Of a stretch of DNA of 64,000 bases, positions 45,945 to 57,622 are shown one piece after another. Position 1 is the first letter of the stretch; each line of letters begins with the position of its first letter. This DNA is from Pseudomonas putida (lineage in GTDB: Bacteria > Pseudomonadota > Gammaproteobacteria > Pseudomonadales > Pseudomonadaceae), in assembly GCF_002025705.1 (NCBI RefSeq), contig NZ_CP018846.1:5261501-5325500 (forward strand), written 5' to 3'. The notes beneath the pieces were generated by a model. It saw only the letters and a list, made by a program, of their open reading frames with translations. It had not been told where the DNA came from and did not search any database. Made by a program: the position numbers and the translations under genes.

Positions 45945-47135
45945 ATGAGCGAATACTCCCTTTTCACCTCCGAGTCCGTGTCCGAAGGGCATCCGGACAA
46001 GATCGCCGACCAGATTTCGGACGCGGTCCTTGATGCCATCATCGCCCAGGACAAATACGCCCGCGTTGCGTGCGAAACCCTGGTCAAGACCGGTGTCGCC
46101 ATCATCGCCGGCGAAGTCACCACCTCTGCCTGGGTCGACCTGGAAGAGCTGGTGCGCAAGGTCATCATCGACATCGGCTACAACAGCTCCGACGTCGGCT
46201 TCGACGGCGCCACCTGCGCCGTGATGAACATCATCGGCAAACAGTCGGTGGACATCGCCCAGGGCGTCGACCGCTCCAAGCCGGAAGACCAGGGTGCGGG
46301 CGACCAGGGCCTGATGTTCGGCTACGCCAGCAACGAAACCGACGTGCTGATGCCAGCGCCTATCTGCTTCTCGCACCGTCTGGTCGAGCGCCAGGCCGAA
46401 GCACGCAAGTCCGGCCTGCTGCCGTGGCTGCGCCCGGACGCCAAGTCGCAGGTCACCTGCCGCTACGAGAACGGTAAGGTAGTCGGCATCGACGCCATCG
46501 TTCTGTCGACCCAGCACAACCCTGAAGTCTCGCAAAAAGACCTGCAGGAAGCGGTGATGGAGCTGATCGTCAAGCACACCCTGCCGGCCGAGTTGCTGCA
46601 CAAGGGCACCCAGTACCACATCAACCCGACCGGCAACTTCATCATCGGTGGCCCGGTGGGTGACTGCGGCTTGACCGGCCGCAAGATCATCGTCGACTCC
46701 TACGGCGGCATGGCCCGTCACGGTGGTGGCGCGTTCTCCGGCAAAGACCCATCCAAGGTCGACCGCTCCGCCGCCTACGCCGGCCGCTACGTGGCCAAGA
46801 ACATCGTTGCCGCTGGCCTGGCCGAGCGTTGCGAGATCCAGGTGTCCTACGCCATCGGCGTGGCCCAGCCGACCTCCATCTCGATCAACACCTTCGGCAC
46901 CGGCAAGGTCTCCGACGACAAGATCATCCAGCTGGTGCGCGAGTGCTTCGACCTGCGTCCGTACGCCATCACCAAGATGCTCGACCTGCTGCACCCGATG
47001 TACCAGGAAACCGCTGCTTACGGTCACTTCGGCCGCGAACCGCAGCAGAAGACTGTCGGCGACGACACCTTCACCACCTTCACCTGGGAGCGCACCGACC
47101 GCGCCCAGTCGCTGCGTGACGCTGCCGGCCTGTAA
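45945..47135 (+). CDS. metK: S-adenosylmethionine synthetase
   Basis: 396-residue cytosolic enzyme making S-adenosylmethionine from methionine and ATP. Signatures seen: [20 protein letters not shown] at the N-terminus, the hexapeptide [12 protein letters not shown], and [20 protein letters not shown], the phosphate-binding loop. Start ATG 45945 has TAGGAA upstream and is 19 bp from the SahR-like gene, so both share the promoter upstream of sahR and likely its autoregulation. A strong intrinsic terminator follows. Confidence 0.97.
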   Translation: MSEYSLFTSESVSEGHPDKIADQISDAVLDAIIAQDKYARVACETLVKTGVAIIAGEVTTSAWVDLEELVRKVIIDIGYNSSDVGFDGATCAVMNIIGKQSVDIAQGVDRSKPEDQGAGDQGLMFGYASNETDVLMPAPICFSHRLVERQAEARKSGLLPWLRPDAKSQVTCRYENGKVVGIDAIVLSTQHNPEVSQKDLQEAVMELIVKHTLPAELLHKGTQYHINPTGNFIIGGPVGDCGLTGRKIIVDSYGGMARHGGGAFSGKDPSKVDRSAAYAGRYVAKNIVAAGLAERCEIQVSYAIGVAQPTSISINTFGTGKVSDDKIIQLVRECFDLRPYAITKMLDLLHPMYQETAAYGHFGREPQQKTVGDDTFTTFTWERTDRAQSLRDAAGL

Positions 47136-47156
47136 TTTTCCTACAGCGGTAAATGA

Positions 47157-48971
<1,815 letters not shown>

Positions 48972-49102
48972 GTTTTAACAAAATCCGCTGTAGGTAAATG
49001 CCACGATTACCCCAGAAATATCCAACAAGGGTTCCTAAATCGTCAAAAGCAAGGCAGGATTTGCCCCATCTTTTGCTGCCCCGCCCCCTCAAGGAGGCTC
49101 TG

Positions 49103-49495
49103 ATGAAATTGATTTCCACCCTGGCTCTGTTGACCACACTTGGACTCGCTGCCGGTGTTGCCCAAGCCGCCCAGCCCGACGCGGGCCTGACCGGTTGCGC
49201 CGCCAAGCGCAGTGCCATCGAGAACCAGTTGAAAATCGCCCGCGACCACGGCAACAGCGACCAGGTGGCAGGGCTCGAGGAAGCATTGCGTGGCGTTGAC
49301 AATTGCACCGACGCCAGCCTGCGCAAAGAGCGCGAGCAGAAAGTGCTCGATGCTCGTCACGAAGTGGCACAGCGCGAGAAAGACCTGAAAAAGGCCGAGA
49401 AAAAAGGCGACGCGGAGAAGATCAACAAGCGCAAGGACAAGCTTGCCGAGTCCCGCAAAGAACTGCAGGAAGCCGTGGACGACCTGGACCGCTGA
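49103..49495 (+). CDS. DUF1090 family periplasmic protein
   Basis: 130-residue exported protein of the DUF1090 family (E. coli YqjC relatives). The start MKLISTLALLTTLGLAAGVA has a typical Sec signal ending AQAA, and AAGGAGG lies six bases upstream. The mature part begins with GCAAKRSAIENQLKIARDHG, keeps two Cys (GCAAK and DNCTD) likely joined by a disulfide, and continues as a Lys/Glu-rich coiled coil (VAQREKDLKKAEKKGDAEKI). Function unknown. It stands alone between ligB and a convergent cytochrome gene. Confidence 0.88.
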   Translation: MKLISTLALLTTLGLAAGVAQAAQPDAGLTGCAAKRSAIENQLKIARDHGNSDQVAGLEEALRGVDNCTDASLRKEREQKVLDARHEVAQREKDLKKAEKKGDAEKINKRKDKLAESRKELQEAVDDLDR

Positions 49496-49502
49496 TCTTG
49501 CC

Positions 49503-49528
49503 TGATCGCCTGTTGACGCAGGCGATCA
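49503..49528. terminator. Bidirectional stem-loop between convergent genes
   Basis: TGATCGCCTG pairs perfectly with CAGGCGATCA across a six-base loop. It lies between the DUF1090 gene and the cytochrome gene, and its right arm includes the latter's stop codon. No clear T-run. Confidence 0.55.
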
Positions 49529-49972
49529 ATGATTGCGGAATTCGGTATGGCACGCCTTGCACGCCGCCTCGACCTTGTCCATCGGTGCCTTCAATTGCGC
49601 CGCATCCAACGGCTGGGCCCGCGTCACGTCGACCAGCTCACCGGTCACGCCCTCAAGTTGCCGGGCAAGGTCATGGAAACGCGCCTGCCGCTCCCACACC
49701 TCCGCTCGCGCGCTACTGTCGCCCTCATCGCGCACCTGGGGAAAATGCTGCCACGGCGCGTGGGCCAGGCCATCGAGCTTCAATGCGCCATCGGCGAACT
49801 TCACCCCATCGAAGGGCAACCGGCCGCGCAACATGCCACCCAAGTCTTCGCTGGTCTTGAGCATGTCCTTGAAGATTGCCTTGCGCTTGCCCAGCGGCGA
49901 GTTCGGGTCGACCCGGTCACAGGCCGTCAGGGCAAGGGCAGCAAGCAGTACTACGGTCAATCGCTTGAACAT
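49526..49972 (-). CDS. Cytochrome c'-type lipoprotein
   Basis: 148-residue predicted lipoprotein: MFKRLTVVLLAALALTACDR has lipobox LTAC (a GTG three codons earlier is a possible start). The mature part is helical, with GKRKAIFKDMLKTSEDLGGM as the first helix and a single C-terminal heme site CKACH, the placement seen in class II cytochromes c'. The sixth ligand position is not identifiable. It could be an electron carrier or gas-binding protein tethered to the outer or inner membrane. No redox partner gene is adjacent. Confidence 0.82.
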   Translation of the reverse strand: MFKRLTVVLLAALALTACDRVDPNSPLGKRKAIFKDMLKTSEDLGGMLRGRLPFDGVKFADGALKLDGLAHAPWQHFPQVRDEGDSSARAEVWERQARFHDLARQLEGVTGELVDVTRAQPLDAAQLKAPMDKVEAACKACHTEFRNH

Positions 49973-50091
49973 CACGGTCACTTCAGCCTACGCAAAGGGG
50001 CGGCCAGTATCGCCGCCTGTCAGGCAAAGACCAATAGCCACATAAAACACAAGGGCGAATCTTCATGTTCGCCAGCCATAGGTACCCACTG

Positions 50092-51243
50092 ATGAAATCT
50101 GCCCTGCGCCATTTGGCCTGGACACTCCCGGCACTCGCTTTGCTGGTCGGCTGCAACGGCGGCGAGAACGCCAAGCCCGAGCCTCACGCCATCGCCACCT
50201 ATGCCCCGGCCACCTGGAAAGACCTGCCTGCGGTCAGCGATGAAGACCTGATGGCCGGCTTCTATGCCTGGCGCAGCGGCTGCGAGAAGCTCAAACGCGA
50301 CCCGGTGTGGGCCGCCACCTGCGAAGCAGCCGGCAGCAACACGGCCAGCGCCGCCCAAGTACGTACCTTCCTGGAGCAGAACCTGCAGGTCTATGGCCTG
50401 CGTTCGGCCGATAACAACGCCAACGGCCTGATCACCGGTTACTACGAGCCCGTCTACCCTGGCAGCCTGAAGCGCACCGAAGCGGCACACGTGGCAGTTT
50501 ATGGCGTACCCGATGACATGATCGTGGTCGACCTGGCCAGCGTGTACCCCGAACTCAAGGGCAAGCGCCTGCGTGGCCGCCTGGACGGTCGCGTGCTCAA
50601 GCCCTACGACACCGCCGAGGTGATCAGCCGCGACGGCGTCAAGGCGCCCGTGCTGGCCTGGCTGACCGATCCGATGGACCTGCAGTTCCTGCAGATCCAG
50701 GGCTCAGGCCGGGTCCAGCTGGAAGATGGTCGCCAGCTGCGCCTCGGCTATGCCGACCAGAACGGCCACCCCTACCGCCCAATCGGCCGCTGGCTGGTGG
50801 AGCAAGGCCAGTTGAAAAAAGAAGACGTGACCATGGGCAGCATCCACGCCTGGGCCATGGCCAACCCGCAGCGCGTACCGGAACTGCTGGCCAGCAACCC
50901 CAGCTACGTGTTTTTCAGTGCCCGCCCGGACAGCAACGAAGGGCCGCGCGGTTCGCTGAACGTGCCGCTGACAGCAGGCTACAGCGTGGCCATCGACCGC
51001 AAGGTGATCCCCCTGGGCAGCTTGCTGTGGCTGTCGACCACACGCCCCGACGGCACGCCGGTGGTGCGCCCGGTGGGTGCTCAGGATACCGGTGGGGCTA
51101 TTGCTGGCGAAGTGCGAGCGGACCTGTTCTGGGGGACCGGGCCTGAGGCCGGTGAACTGGCGGGCAACATGAAACAGCAGGGGCAGATCTGGATGTTGTG
51201 GCCTAAAGGCAAGCCGCTGCCTGAAGTGCCGAAAGTGCTCTGA
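50092..51243 (+). CDS. mltA: Membrane-bound lytic murein transglycosylase A
   Basis: 383-residue lipoprotein cleaving peptidoglycan between N-acetylmuramic acid and N-acetylglucosamine with formation of a 1,6-anhydro end. The start MKSALRHLAWTLPALALLVG gives a signal with lipobox LVGC; nine extra codons upstream are open but would mask it. MltA domain: LITGYYEPVYPGSLKRTEA and FLQIQGSGRVQLEDGR. C-terminal 3D domain: PVGAQDTGGAIAGEVRADLF, containing the catalytic Asp region. Located in the outer membrane facing the periplasm. Confidence 0.96.
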   Translation: MKSALRHLAWTLPALALLVGCNGGENAKPEPHAIATYAPATWKDLPAVSDEDLMAGFYAWRSGCEKLKRDPVWAATCEAAGSNTASAAQVRTFLEQNLQVYGLRSADNNANGLITGYYEPVYPGSLKRTEAAHVAVYGVPDDMIVVDLASVYPELKGKRLRGRLDGRVLKPYDTAEVISRDGVKAPVLAWLTDPMDLQFLQIQGSGRVQLEDGRQLRLGYADQNGHPYRPIGRWLVEQGQLKKEDVTMGSIHAWAMANPQRVPELLASNPSYVFFSARPDSNEGPRGSLNVPLTAGYSVAIDRKVIPLGSLLWLSTTRPDGTPVVRPVGAQDTGGAIAGEVRADLFWGTGPEAGELAGNMKQQGQIWMLWPKGKPLPEVPKVL

Positions 51244-51255
51244 TATTTGCCGGGT

Positions 51256-51343
51256 GCTTCGCGGGCAAGCCCGCTCCCACAAGTACTGCACAGATCTCCA
51301 GGCCTGTGGAGACCCTGTGGGAGCGGGTTTACCCGCGAATCAG
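51256..51343. repeat. Inverted REP pair
   Basis: CTTCGCGGGCAAGCCCGCTCCCACA and its inverse (GTGGGAGCGGGTTTACCCGCGAA) bracket a short GGCCTGTGGAGACC region, between the convergent mltA and MAPEG genes. Confidence 0.85.
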
Positions 51344-51354
51344 GCGACTCGGTA

Positions 51355-51747
51355 TCAGACCGATACCACGAAGAAGGCCACGATGATCGCCAGCCCGGCA
51401 AACCACACCAGCGACCGCAAAGCAGCCCAATCGGCCAGGTAGCAGATGATGTACAGCAAACGGCTGGTGATATACATCACCCCCAGCACATCCTGGGTCA
51501 CCTGCTCGGCATTGCCGACGATATCCGCCACCAGTACTGCCGCAGCAAAAGCCGGGAAGGCCTCGTAGCCATTCTGCTGCGCAGCATGGGCACGCCGTGG
51601 CAGGCCCGACAAGGTGTCGAGAAAGGCGCGCGGATCATGATTGTCCTTCAGGCCGAAACGACCACTGCTCACCTTGGCCATCAAGGCACACAGCGGGTTC
51701 AACAGCAGCGCGATCAGGATGCACCACAGGGCAACGGTCATGCTCAT
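51355..51747 (-). CDS. MAPEG-family membrane protein
   Basis: 130-residue inner-membrane protein with four hydrophobic helices, the size and layout of the MAPEG family (microsomal glutathione transferase and related). The segment LLNPLCALMAKVSSGRFGLK is followed by NHDPRAFLDTLSGLPRRAHA and AQQNGYEAFPAFAAAVL, the conserved R-A-x-A-x-x-N-x-x-E-x-F-P pattern. Bacterial members often lack a known substrate. It is 21 bp downstream of the EamA transporter gene on the same strand and probably shares its transcript. Confidence 0.88.
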   Translation of the reverse strand: MSMTVALWCILIALLLNPLCALMAKVSSGRFGLKDNHDPRAFLDTLSGLPRRAHAAQQNGYEAFPAFAAAVLVADIVGNAEQVTQDVLGVMYITSRLLYIICYLADWAALRSLVWFAGLAIIVAFFVVSV

Positions 51748-51768
51748 GACTCCTTGTTCGAAAATGGG

Positions 51769-52602
51769 TTAGAGCTTCATCACCAGCATGCCCGCCAGGA
51801 CCAGCCCGCAAGCTAGGAGTCTCGGCCCGCCAAAAGGTTCTTTGAGGTAGCGCATGCCCAGCAGCACCACCAGGATCACACTCAACTCGCGCAAGGCCGC
51901 CGCTTCGGCCACCGAGCCCAGGTGCATGGCCCACAGCACCAGTGCGTAGCTGAACAGCACGCAAAAGCCCACCGCCAGCCCCAGCCGCCACTGTGTACGC
52001 CAGAACAGCACGAACGGCGCCCGCCGCGCCACGCCGGCCAGCAGCGGGAATGGCCAGGCACTGAGCAGCGTCAACCACACCAGGTAGTCCCAGGGTTTAC
52101 CCCACAACCGCACCGCCTGGCCGTCGAACCAGGTGTAGCAGCCGATGCACAGACCGATCAACGCCACCACCGGCAACATCGACCAAGGCAACCGGTCGCC
52201 CCCGCCGCCCTGCCACAACAGGCAAGCCATGCCACATGGGATCAGCAGGATGCCGATGATCTGCTGCTGGCTGAGCGACTCACCGGCAAACGCCAGGGTC
52301 AGCCCCAGCACCACCAGCGGCGACAGCCCGCGCATCAGAGGATAGACCAGCCCCAGGTCACCGACCCGATAGGCCTGGATCAGCAGAAACCGGTATACCT
52401 GTTCGGCCAGCGCCGACGCCAGCAGCCAAGGCCAGATCCCGGCAGGCGGGAACTCGGTGAAGGCCACGGCGAGCACGGCAAACACCAGCGCCACTACATC
52501 CATGCTGGCAATCACCAGCAGGCGCTCGCCGCTGAATTTGATCAGGGTGTTCCAGGTCGCGTGCAGCAGGGCGGCGACCAATACCAGGGAAGTTGCCAGC
52601 AC
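51769..52602 (-). CDS. EamA/DMT-family transporter
   Basis: 277-residue polytopic membrane protein with ten hydrophobic segments and two EamA repeats, the family of drug/metabolite transporters. I chose GTG 52602 (first residues MLATSLVLVAALLHATWNTL), preceded by AAGGA; the open frame extends 55 codons upstream into a REP element and lacks family similarity. Typical motifs: ATWNTLIKFSG in TM1, LMRGLSPLVVLGLTLAFAGE at the end of the first repeat and LRELSVILVVLLGMRYLKE in the second. Substrate unknown. Confidence 0.85.
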   Translation of the reverse strand: MLATSLVLVAALLHATWNTLIKFSGERLLVIASMDVVALVFAVLAVAFTEFPPAGIWPWLLASALAEQVYRFLLIQAYRVGDLGLVYPLMRGLSPLVVLGLTLAFAGESLSQQQIIGILLIPCGMACLLWQGGGGDRLPWSMLPVVALIGLCIGCYTWFDGQAVRLWGKPWDYLVWLTLLSAWPFPLLAGVARRAPFVLFWRTQWRLGLAVGFCVLFSYALVLWAMHLGSVAEAAALRELSVILVVLLGMRYLKEPFGGPRLLACGLVLAGMLVMKL

Positions 52603-52686
52603 GCCTTTGGGTCCTTGTGACGTTTTTGAGGGATGAATATATAGCGTTGGGGGGCGAGTTGCCTGTGATGTGTTCGCCGATGGAGA

Positions 52687-52925
52687 TTCAGCGCCCTTGA
52701 GACCGAGCGCCGCCCGCGCGGCGCATCGCGGATAAATCCGCTCCCACATTTGTTGCAACGTGGCCATGCCTGTCAGGCCATGGTTGTCAGCCGGTTTGCA
52801 AGCCTCAAGTCATGCGCCAGGGCTGGCAACCATGGCGTAACAGGTTCGGCACGTTGCAACAAATGTGGGAGCGGATTTATCCGCGATGCGCCGCGCGGGC
52901 GGCGCTCGATCTCACAGGCGCTGAA
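52687..52925. repeat. 239-bp near-palindromic REP-containing element, copy B
   Basis: Starts with TTCAGCGCC (52687) and ends with its inverse GGCGCTGAA (52925). The two arms match over about 75 bp with only a few differences, then less perfectly to a CCATGGTTG/CAACCATGG inner stem, around an asymmetric centre with CTCAAGTCATGCGCCAG. The same centre is found in copy A at 22351-22584. It fills most of the 493-bp gap between the EamA gene and the antiporter gene; the rest of the gap (52926-53095) shows only the presumed promoter and leader of the antiporter. Confidence 0.85.
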
Positions 52926-53095
52926 AATGTTGTGGCATGCGCCTGGCCGCCATAATGCGTCCTCTAGCAGTGAATACCCGGAACGATTCCAACAATCCCG
53001 GTCAAATCCTGTGTCCCGAGACCCTTGCCAGATCATCAAAGAACTGCCCGAGTCATTCGGGTAACGACTTGGAAGCCATTGTCACAGGAATCGGG

Positions 53096-54331
53096 ATGCT
53101 TGAATTAGTTGCCGCGTTTATCTGCCTCACCACCCTCCTCACCTATGTAAATTACCGTTTCATCGGCCTGCCGCCCGCCATCGGCGTGATGGTCACGGCG
53201 TTGCTGTTCTCCCTGATGTTGCAGGGCCTGAGCCTGATCGGCTTTCCTGGCCTGGAAGAACGCGTCGAAGGCCTGATGAACCAGATCGATTTCAATGACC
53301 TGCTGATGCACTGGATGCTGGCGTTCCTGCTGTTCGCCGGCGCACTGCACGTCAACCTCAGCGACCTGCGCAGCTACCGCTGGCCGATCGGCCTGCTGGC
53401 CACCCTGGGTGTGCTGATCGCCACCGTAGTGATCGGCTACCTGTCGCACTGGGTGTTTGCCCTGTTCGGCTGGCAGGTGCCACTGATCTATTGCCTGCTG
53501 TTCGGCGCACTGATCTCCCCGACCGACCCGATCGCCGTGCTGGGCGCACTGCGTACCGCCAACGCCTCCAAACCCCTGAAAACCACCATCGTTGGTGAAT
53601 CGTTGTTCAACGACGGTACCGCTGTCGTGGTGTTTACCGTGCTGCTGGGCATCATCCAGCTGGGCGAAACGCCGAGCATCTCAGACACCGCCCTCCTGTT
53701 CGCCCGCGAAGCCATTGGCGGCGTGCTGTTCGGCGGCGTGATCGGCTATGCCACCTACCGCATGATCAAGAGCGTCGAGCAGTACCAGGTCGAGGTCATG
53801 CTGACCCTGGCATTGGTGATCGGCGGTTCGGCAATGTGCTACGAGCTGCACGTTTCGGCGCCGATCGCCATGGTGGTCGCCGGCCTGATCATCGGCAACC
53901 TGGGGCGCAACCTGGCGATGAACGACATGACCCGCCGCTACATGGACGGTTTCTGGGAACTGATCGACGACATGCTCAATGCCCTGCTGTTCGCCCTGAT
54001 CGGCCTGGAGCTGTTGCTGCTGCCGTTCAACTGGCTGCACCTGGCGGCGGGCGGCGTGCTGGCACTGGCCGTGCTGCTGTCGCGCCTGCTGACCGTGGCG
54101 CCGGCGATCGTGCTGTTGCGGCGCTGGCGGCCCGTGCCGAAAGGCACCGTACGGGTACTGACCTGGGGTGGGCTGCGTGGCGGGGTTTCGGTGGCCCTGG
54201 CGCTGTCGCTGCCTTTGGGCGAGGAACGTGACCTGCTGCTGTCGATCACCTACATCGTGGTGTTGTCATCGATCCTGGTGCAGGGCTTGAGCATTGGCCG
54301 GGTGGTGCGCAAGGTCAGCACACAGCCTTGA
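53096..54331 (+). CDS. CPA1-family Na+/H+ antiporter (NhaP-type)
   Basis: 411-residue inner-membrane antiporter of the monovalent cation:proton antiporter-1 family, with about twelve hydrophobic segments. Start ATG 53096 (MLELVAAFICLTTLLTYVNY) is preceded by AGGAA; 53 more codons are open upstream but begin outside the family's N-terminus. Key motif: LISPTDPIAVLGALRTA and VGESLFNDGTAVVVFTVLLG, where the Asp of FNDG is the expected ion-binding residue, and the late WGGLRGGVSVALALSLP with conserved Arg. Exports Na+ or K+ in exchange for protons; exact specificity unknown. Confidence 0.9.
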   Translation: MLELVAAFICLTTLLTYVNYRFIGLPPAIGVMVTALLFSLMLQGLSLIGFPGLEERVEGLMNQIDFNDLLMHWMLAFLLFAGALHVNLSDLRSYRWPIGLLATLGVLIATVVIGYLSHWVFALFGWQVPLIYCLLFGALISPTDPIAVLGALRTANASKPLKTTIVGESLFNDGTAVVVFTVLLGIIQLGETPSISDTALLFAREAIGGVLFGGVIGYATYRMIKSVEQYQVEVMLTLALVIGGSAMCYELHVSAPIAMVVAGLIIGNLGRNLAMNDMTRRYMDGFWELIDDMLNALLFALIGLELLLLPFNWLHLAAGGVLALAVLLSRLLTVAPAIVLLRRWRPVPKGTVRVLTWGGLRGGVSVALALSLPLGEERDLLLSITYIVVLSSILVQGLSIGRVVRKVSTQP

Positions 54332-54338
54332 GCATGCC

Positions 54339-54442
54339 GGGGCCGCTTTGCGGCCCAATCGCGACACTAGGCCGCTCCTACAATGGATTGCGTGCTTCTG
54401 CAGGAGCGGCCTTGTGTCGCGATTGGGCTGCAAGGCAGCCCC
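54339..54442. repeat. Inverted REP pair with outer hairpins
   Basis: Outer hairpins GGGGCCGC-TTTGCGGCCC (54339-54356) and GGGCTGCAAGGCAGCCCC (54425-54442) flank inverted copies of the AATCGCGACACTAGGCCGCTCCTA type. It separates the convergent antiporter and thioesterase genes. Confidence 0.88.
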
Positions 54443-54449
54443 AGAATAG

Positions 54450-54851
54450 TCACTCGACCGCGGAGTCCGGGAACTGATCCTGGACATACTTGATCTCGGT
54501 TCGCCCATGGGCTGCCGGCAAGCCATCGTCGCCCAGGTTGACGAAGACCATCTTGTCGACTGTCAGGATGCTCTTGCGGGTGATCTTGTTGCGCACTTCG
54601 CACTTGAGGGTGATCGACGTACGGCCAAACTCGGTGGCAGTGATGCCCAGTTCGATGATGTCGCCCTGGCGCGAGGCACTGACGAAGTTGATCTCCGACA
54701 TGTACTTGGTCACCACGCGCTGGTTGCCCAGCTGGACGATGGCATAGATTGCCGCTTCTTCGTCGATCCAGCGCAGCAGGCTGCCGCCGAACAGCGTGCC
54801 GTTGGGGTTGAGGTCTTCGGGTTTTACCCATTTGCGGGTGTGAAAGTTCAT
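54450..54851 (-). CDS. Acyl-CoA thioesterase (YciA-type hotdog fold)
   Basis: 133-residue hotdog-fold thioesterase that hydrolyses acyl-CoA to free acid and CoA. The N-terminal NPNGTLFGGSLLRWIDEEAA contains the helix with the catalytic Asp, as in YciA/BACH enzymes (G-x-x-FGG-x-x-M/L-x-W-I-D). MSEINFVSASRQGDIIELGI matches the following strand. Single gene, divergent from ahcY; the intervening region carries the ahcY promoter and riboswitch. Confidence 0.88.
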   Translation of the reverse strand: MNFHTRKWVKPEDLNPNGTLFGGSLLRWIDEEAAIYAIVQLGNQRVVTKYMSEINFVSASRQGDIIELGITATEFGRTSITLKCEVRNKITRKSILTVDKMVFVNLGDDGLPAAHGRTEIKYVQDQFPDSAVE

Positions 54852-54940
54852 CTGTACTCCTGACCTGCTTGGCTAACGTGAAGTAATGATGGCAGAGCGG
54901 CCGCCAGCGCTCCATTGAACATCGACTATCGTCGCGATAA

Positions 54941-56557
<1,617 letters not shown>

Positions 56558-56606
56558 GCGGCAGGCTTGAAGCTAACCGCTTCAATGCCAAACCTGAACG
56601 ATGCCC

Positions 56607-56638
56607 AAGCCAGATCGGCCATCACCGATCTGGCTTTT
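56607..56638 (+). terminator. Intrinsic terminator of ahcY
   Basis: AGCCAGATCGG pairs perfectly with CCGATCTGGCT (11 bp, 6-base loop), and four T residues end the run. It lies 50 bases after the ahcY stop and 45 before metF, so metF is expressed by read-through or by an unseen promoter. Confidence 0.9.
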
Positions 56639-56682
56639 ACTTGCAGCGTGCTGCTTGAGGCTTGCTGCTCGAGGAACGCCAG

Positions 56683-57528
56683 ATGTCCCAAGAACGCCGT
56701 TACAGTTTCGAGTTCTTCCCAACCAAGACCGACGCCGGTCACGAAAAGCTGATGGGCGTTGCCCGCCAGCTGGCCGCGTACAACCCGGACTTCTTCTCCT
56801 GCACCTATGGTGCCGGTGGCTCCACCCGCGATCGCACGCTGAACACCGTGCTGCAGCTGGAAAACGAAGTTAAGGTCCCAGCCGCACCGCACCTGTCATG
56901 CGTCGGCGACACCAAGGACGAGCTGCGCGCCTTGCTGGCCGAGTACAAGGCTGCCGGCATCAAGCGTATCGTCGCCCTGCGTGGCGACCTGCCTTCGGGC
57001 ATGGGCATGGCCAGTGGCGAACTGCGTTATGCCAGCGACCTGGTCGAGTTCATCCGCCAGGAAACCGGCGACCACTTCCACCTGGAAGTTGCCGCCTATC
57101 CGGAAATGCACCCACAGGCGCGCAACTTCGAGGTCGACCTGGGCAACTTCGTGCACAAGGTCAAGGCCGGTGCCGACAGCGCCATCACCCAGTATTTCTT
57201 CAACGCCGACAGCTACTTCTACTTCGTCGAACGCGCACAGAAGATGGGTGTGGACATCCCGGTGGTGCCCGGCATCATGCCGATCACCAACTACAGCAAA
57301 CTGGCACGCTTCTCCGATGCCTGCGGCGCCGAGATCCCGCGCTGGATCCGCAAGCAACTGGAAGCCTATGCCGACGATACCGCCAGCATCCAGGCCTTTG
57401 GCGAAGAAGTCATCACCCGCATGTGCGAGCAACTGCTGCAAGGCGGCGCACCAGGCCTGCACTTCTATACCCTTAACCAGGCCGAAGCGAGCCTGGCGAT
57501 CTGGAACAATCTGAAGCTGCCACGCTGA
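56683..57528 (+). CDS. metF: 5,10-Methylenetetrahydrofolate reductase
   Basis: 281-residue FAD enzyme reducing 5,10-methylene-THF to 5-methyl-THF for homocysteine methylation. The start MSQERRYSFEFFPTKTDAGH is the family N-terminus, with the catalytic Glu in EFFPTKT; seven codons upstream are open but lie beyond the RBS GAGGAA. Other features: DFFSCTYGAGGSTRDRTLNT, RIVALRGDLP and TQYFFNADSYFYFVERAQKM. Together with ahcY and metK it completes most of the methyl cycle encoded in this window. Confidence 0.96.
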   Translation: MSQERRYSFEFFPTKTDAGHEKLMGVARQLAAYNPDFFSCTYGAGGSTRDRTLNTVLQLENEVKVPAAPHLSCVGDTKDELRALLAEYKAAGIKRIVALRGDLPSGMGMASGELRYASDLVEFIRQETGDHFHLEVAAYPEMHPQARNFEVDLGNFVHKVKAGADSAITQYFFNADSYFYFVERAQKMGVDIPVVPGIMPITNYSKLARFSDACGAEIPRWIRKQLEAYADDTASIQAFGEEVITRMCEQLLQGGAPGLHFYTLNQAEASLAIWNNLKLPR

Positions 57529-57622
57529 AACTTTTTGACAGCAACAGATTCAGAAACAATTGAGGCTTTAGTCGTAGACTAGGGCCTTGATTATTTACTG
57601 GTTCTGACAGGTGTCCTCTGCA

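Noticed and set aside
52603-52767. N-terminal extension of the EamA transporter
   Set aside because: The extension is translated from the 239-bp repeat element and lacks a ribosome-binding site; the GTG at 52602 starts directly at the first membrane helix.
56649-56674. Direct repeat TGCTGCTTGAGG / TGCTGCTCGAGG before metF as a regulatory site
   Set aside because: Resembles a common low-complexity AAGC/GCTTG-type intergenic pattern in pseudomonads and one copy merely contains the ribosome-binding site; too weak to call.
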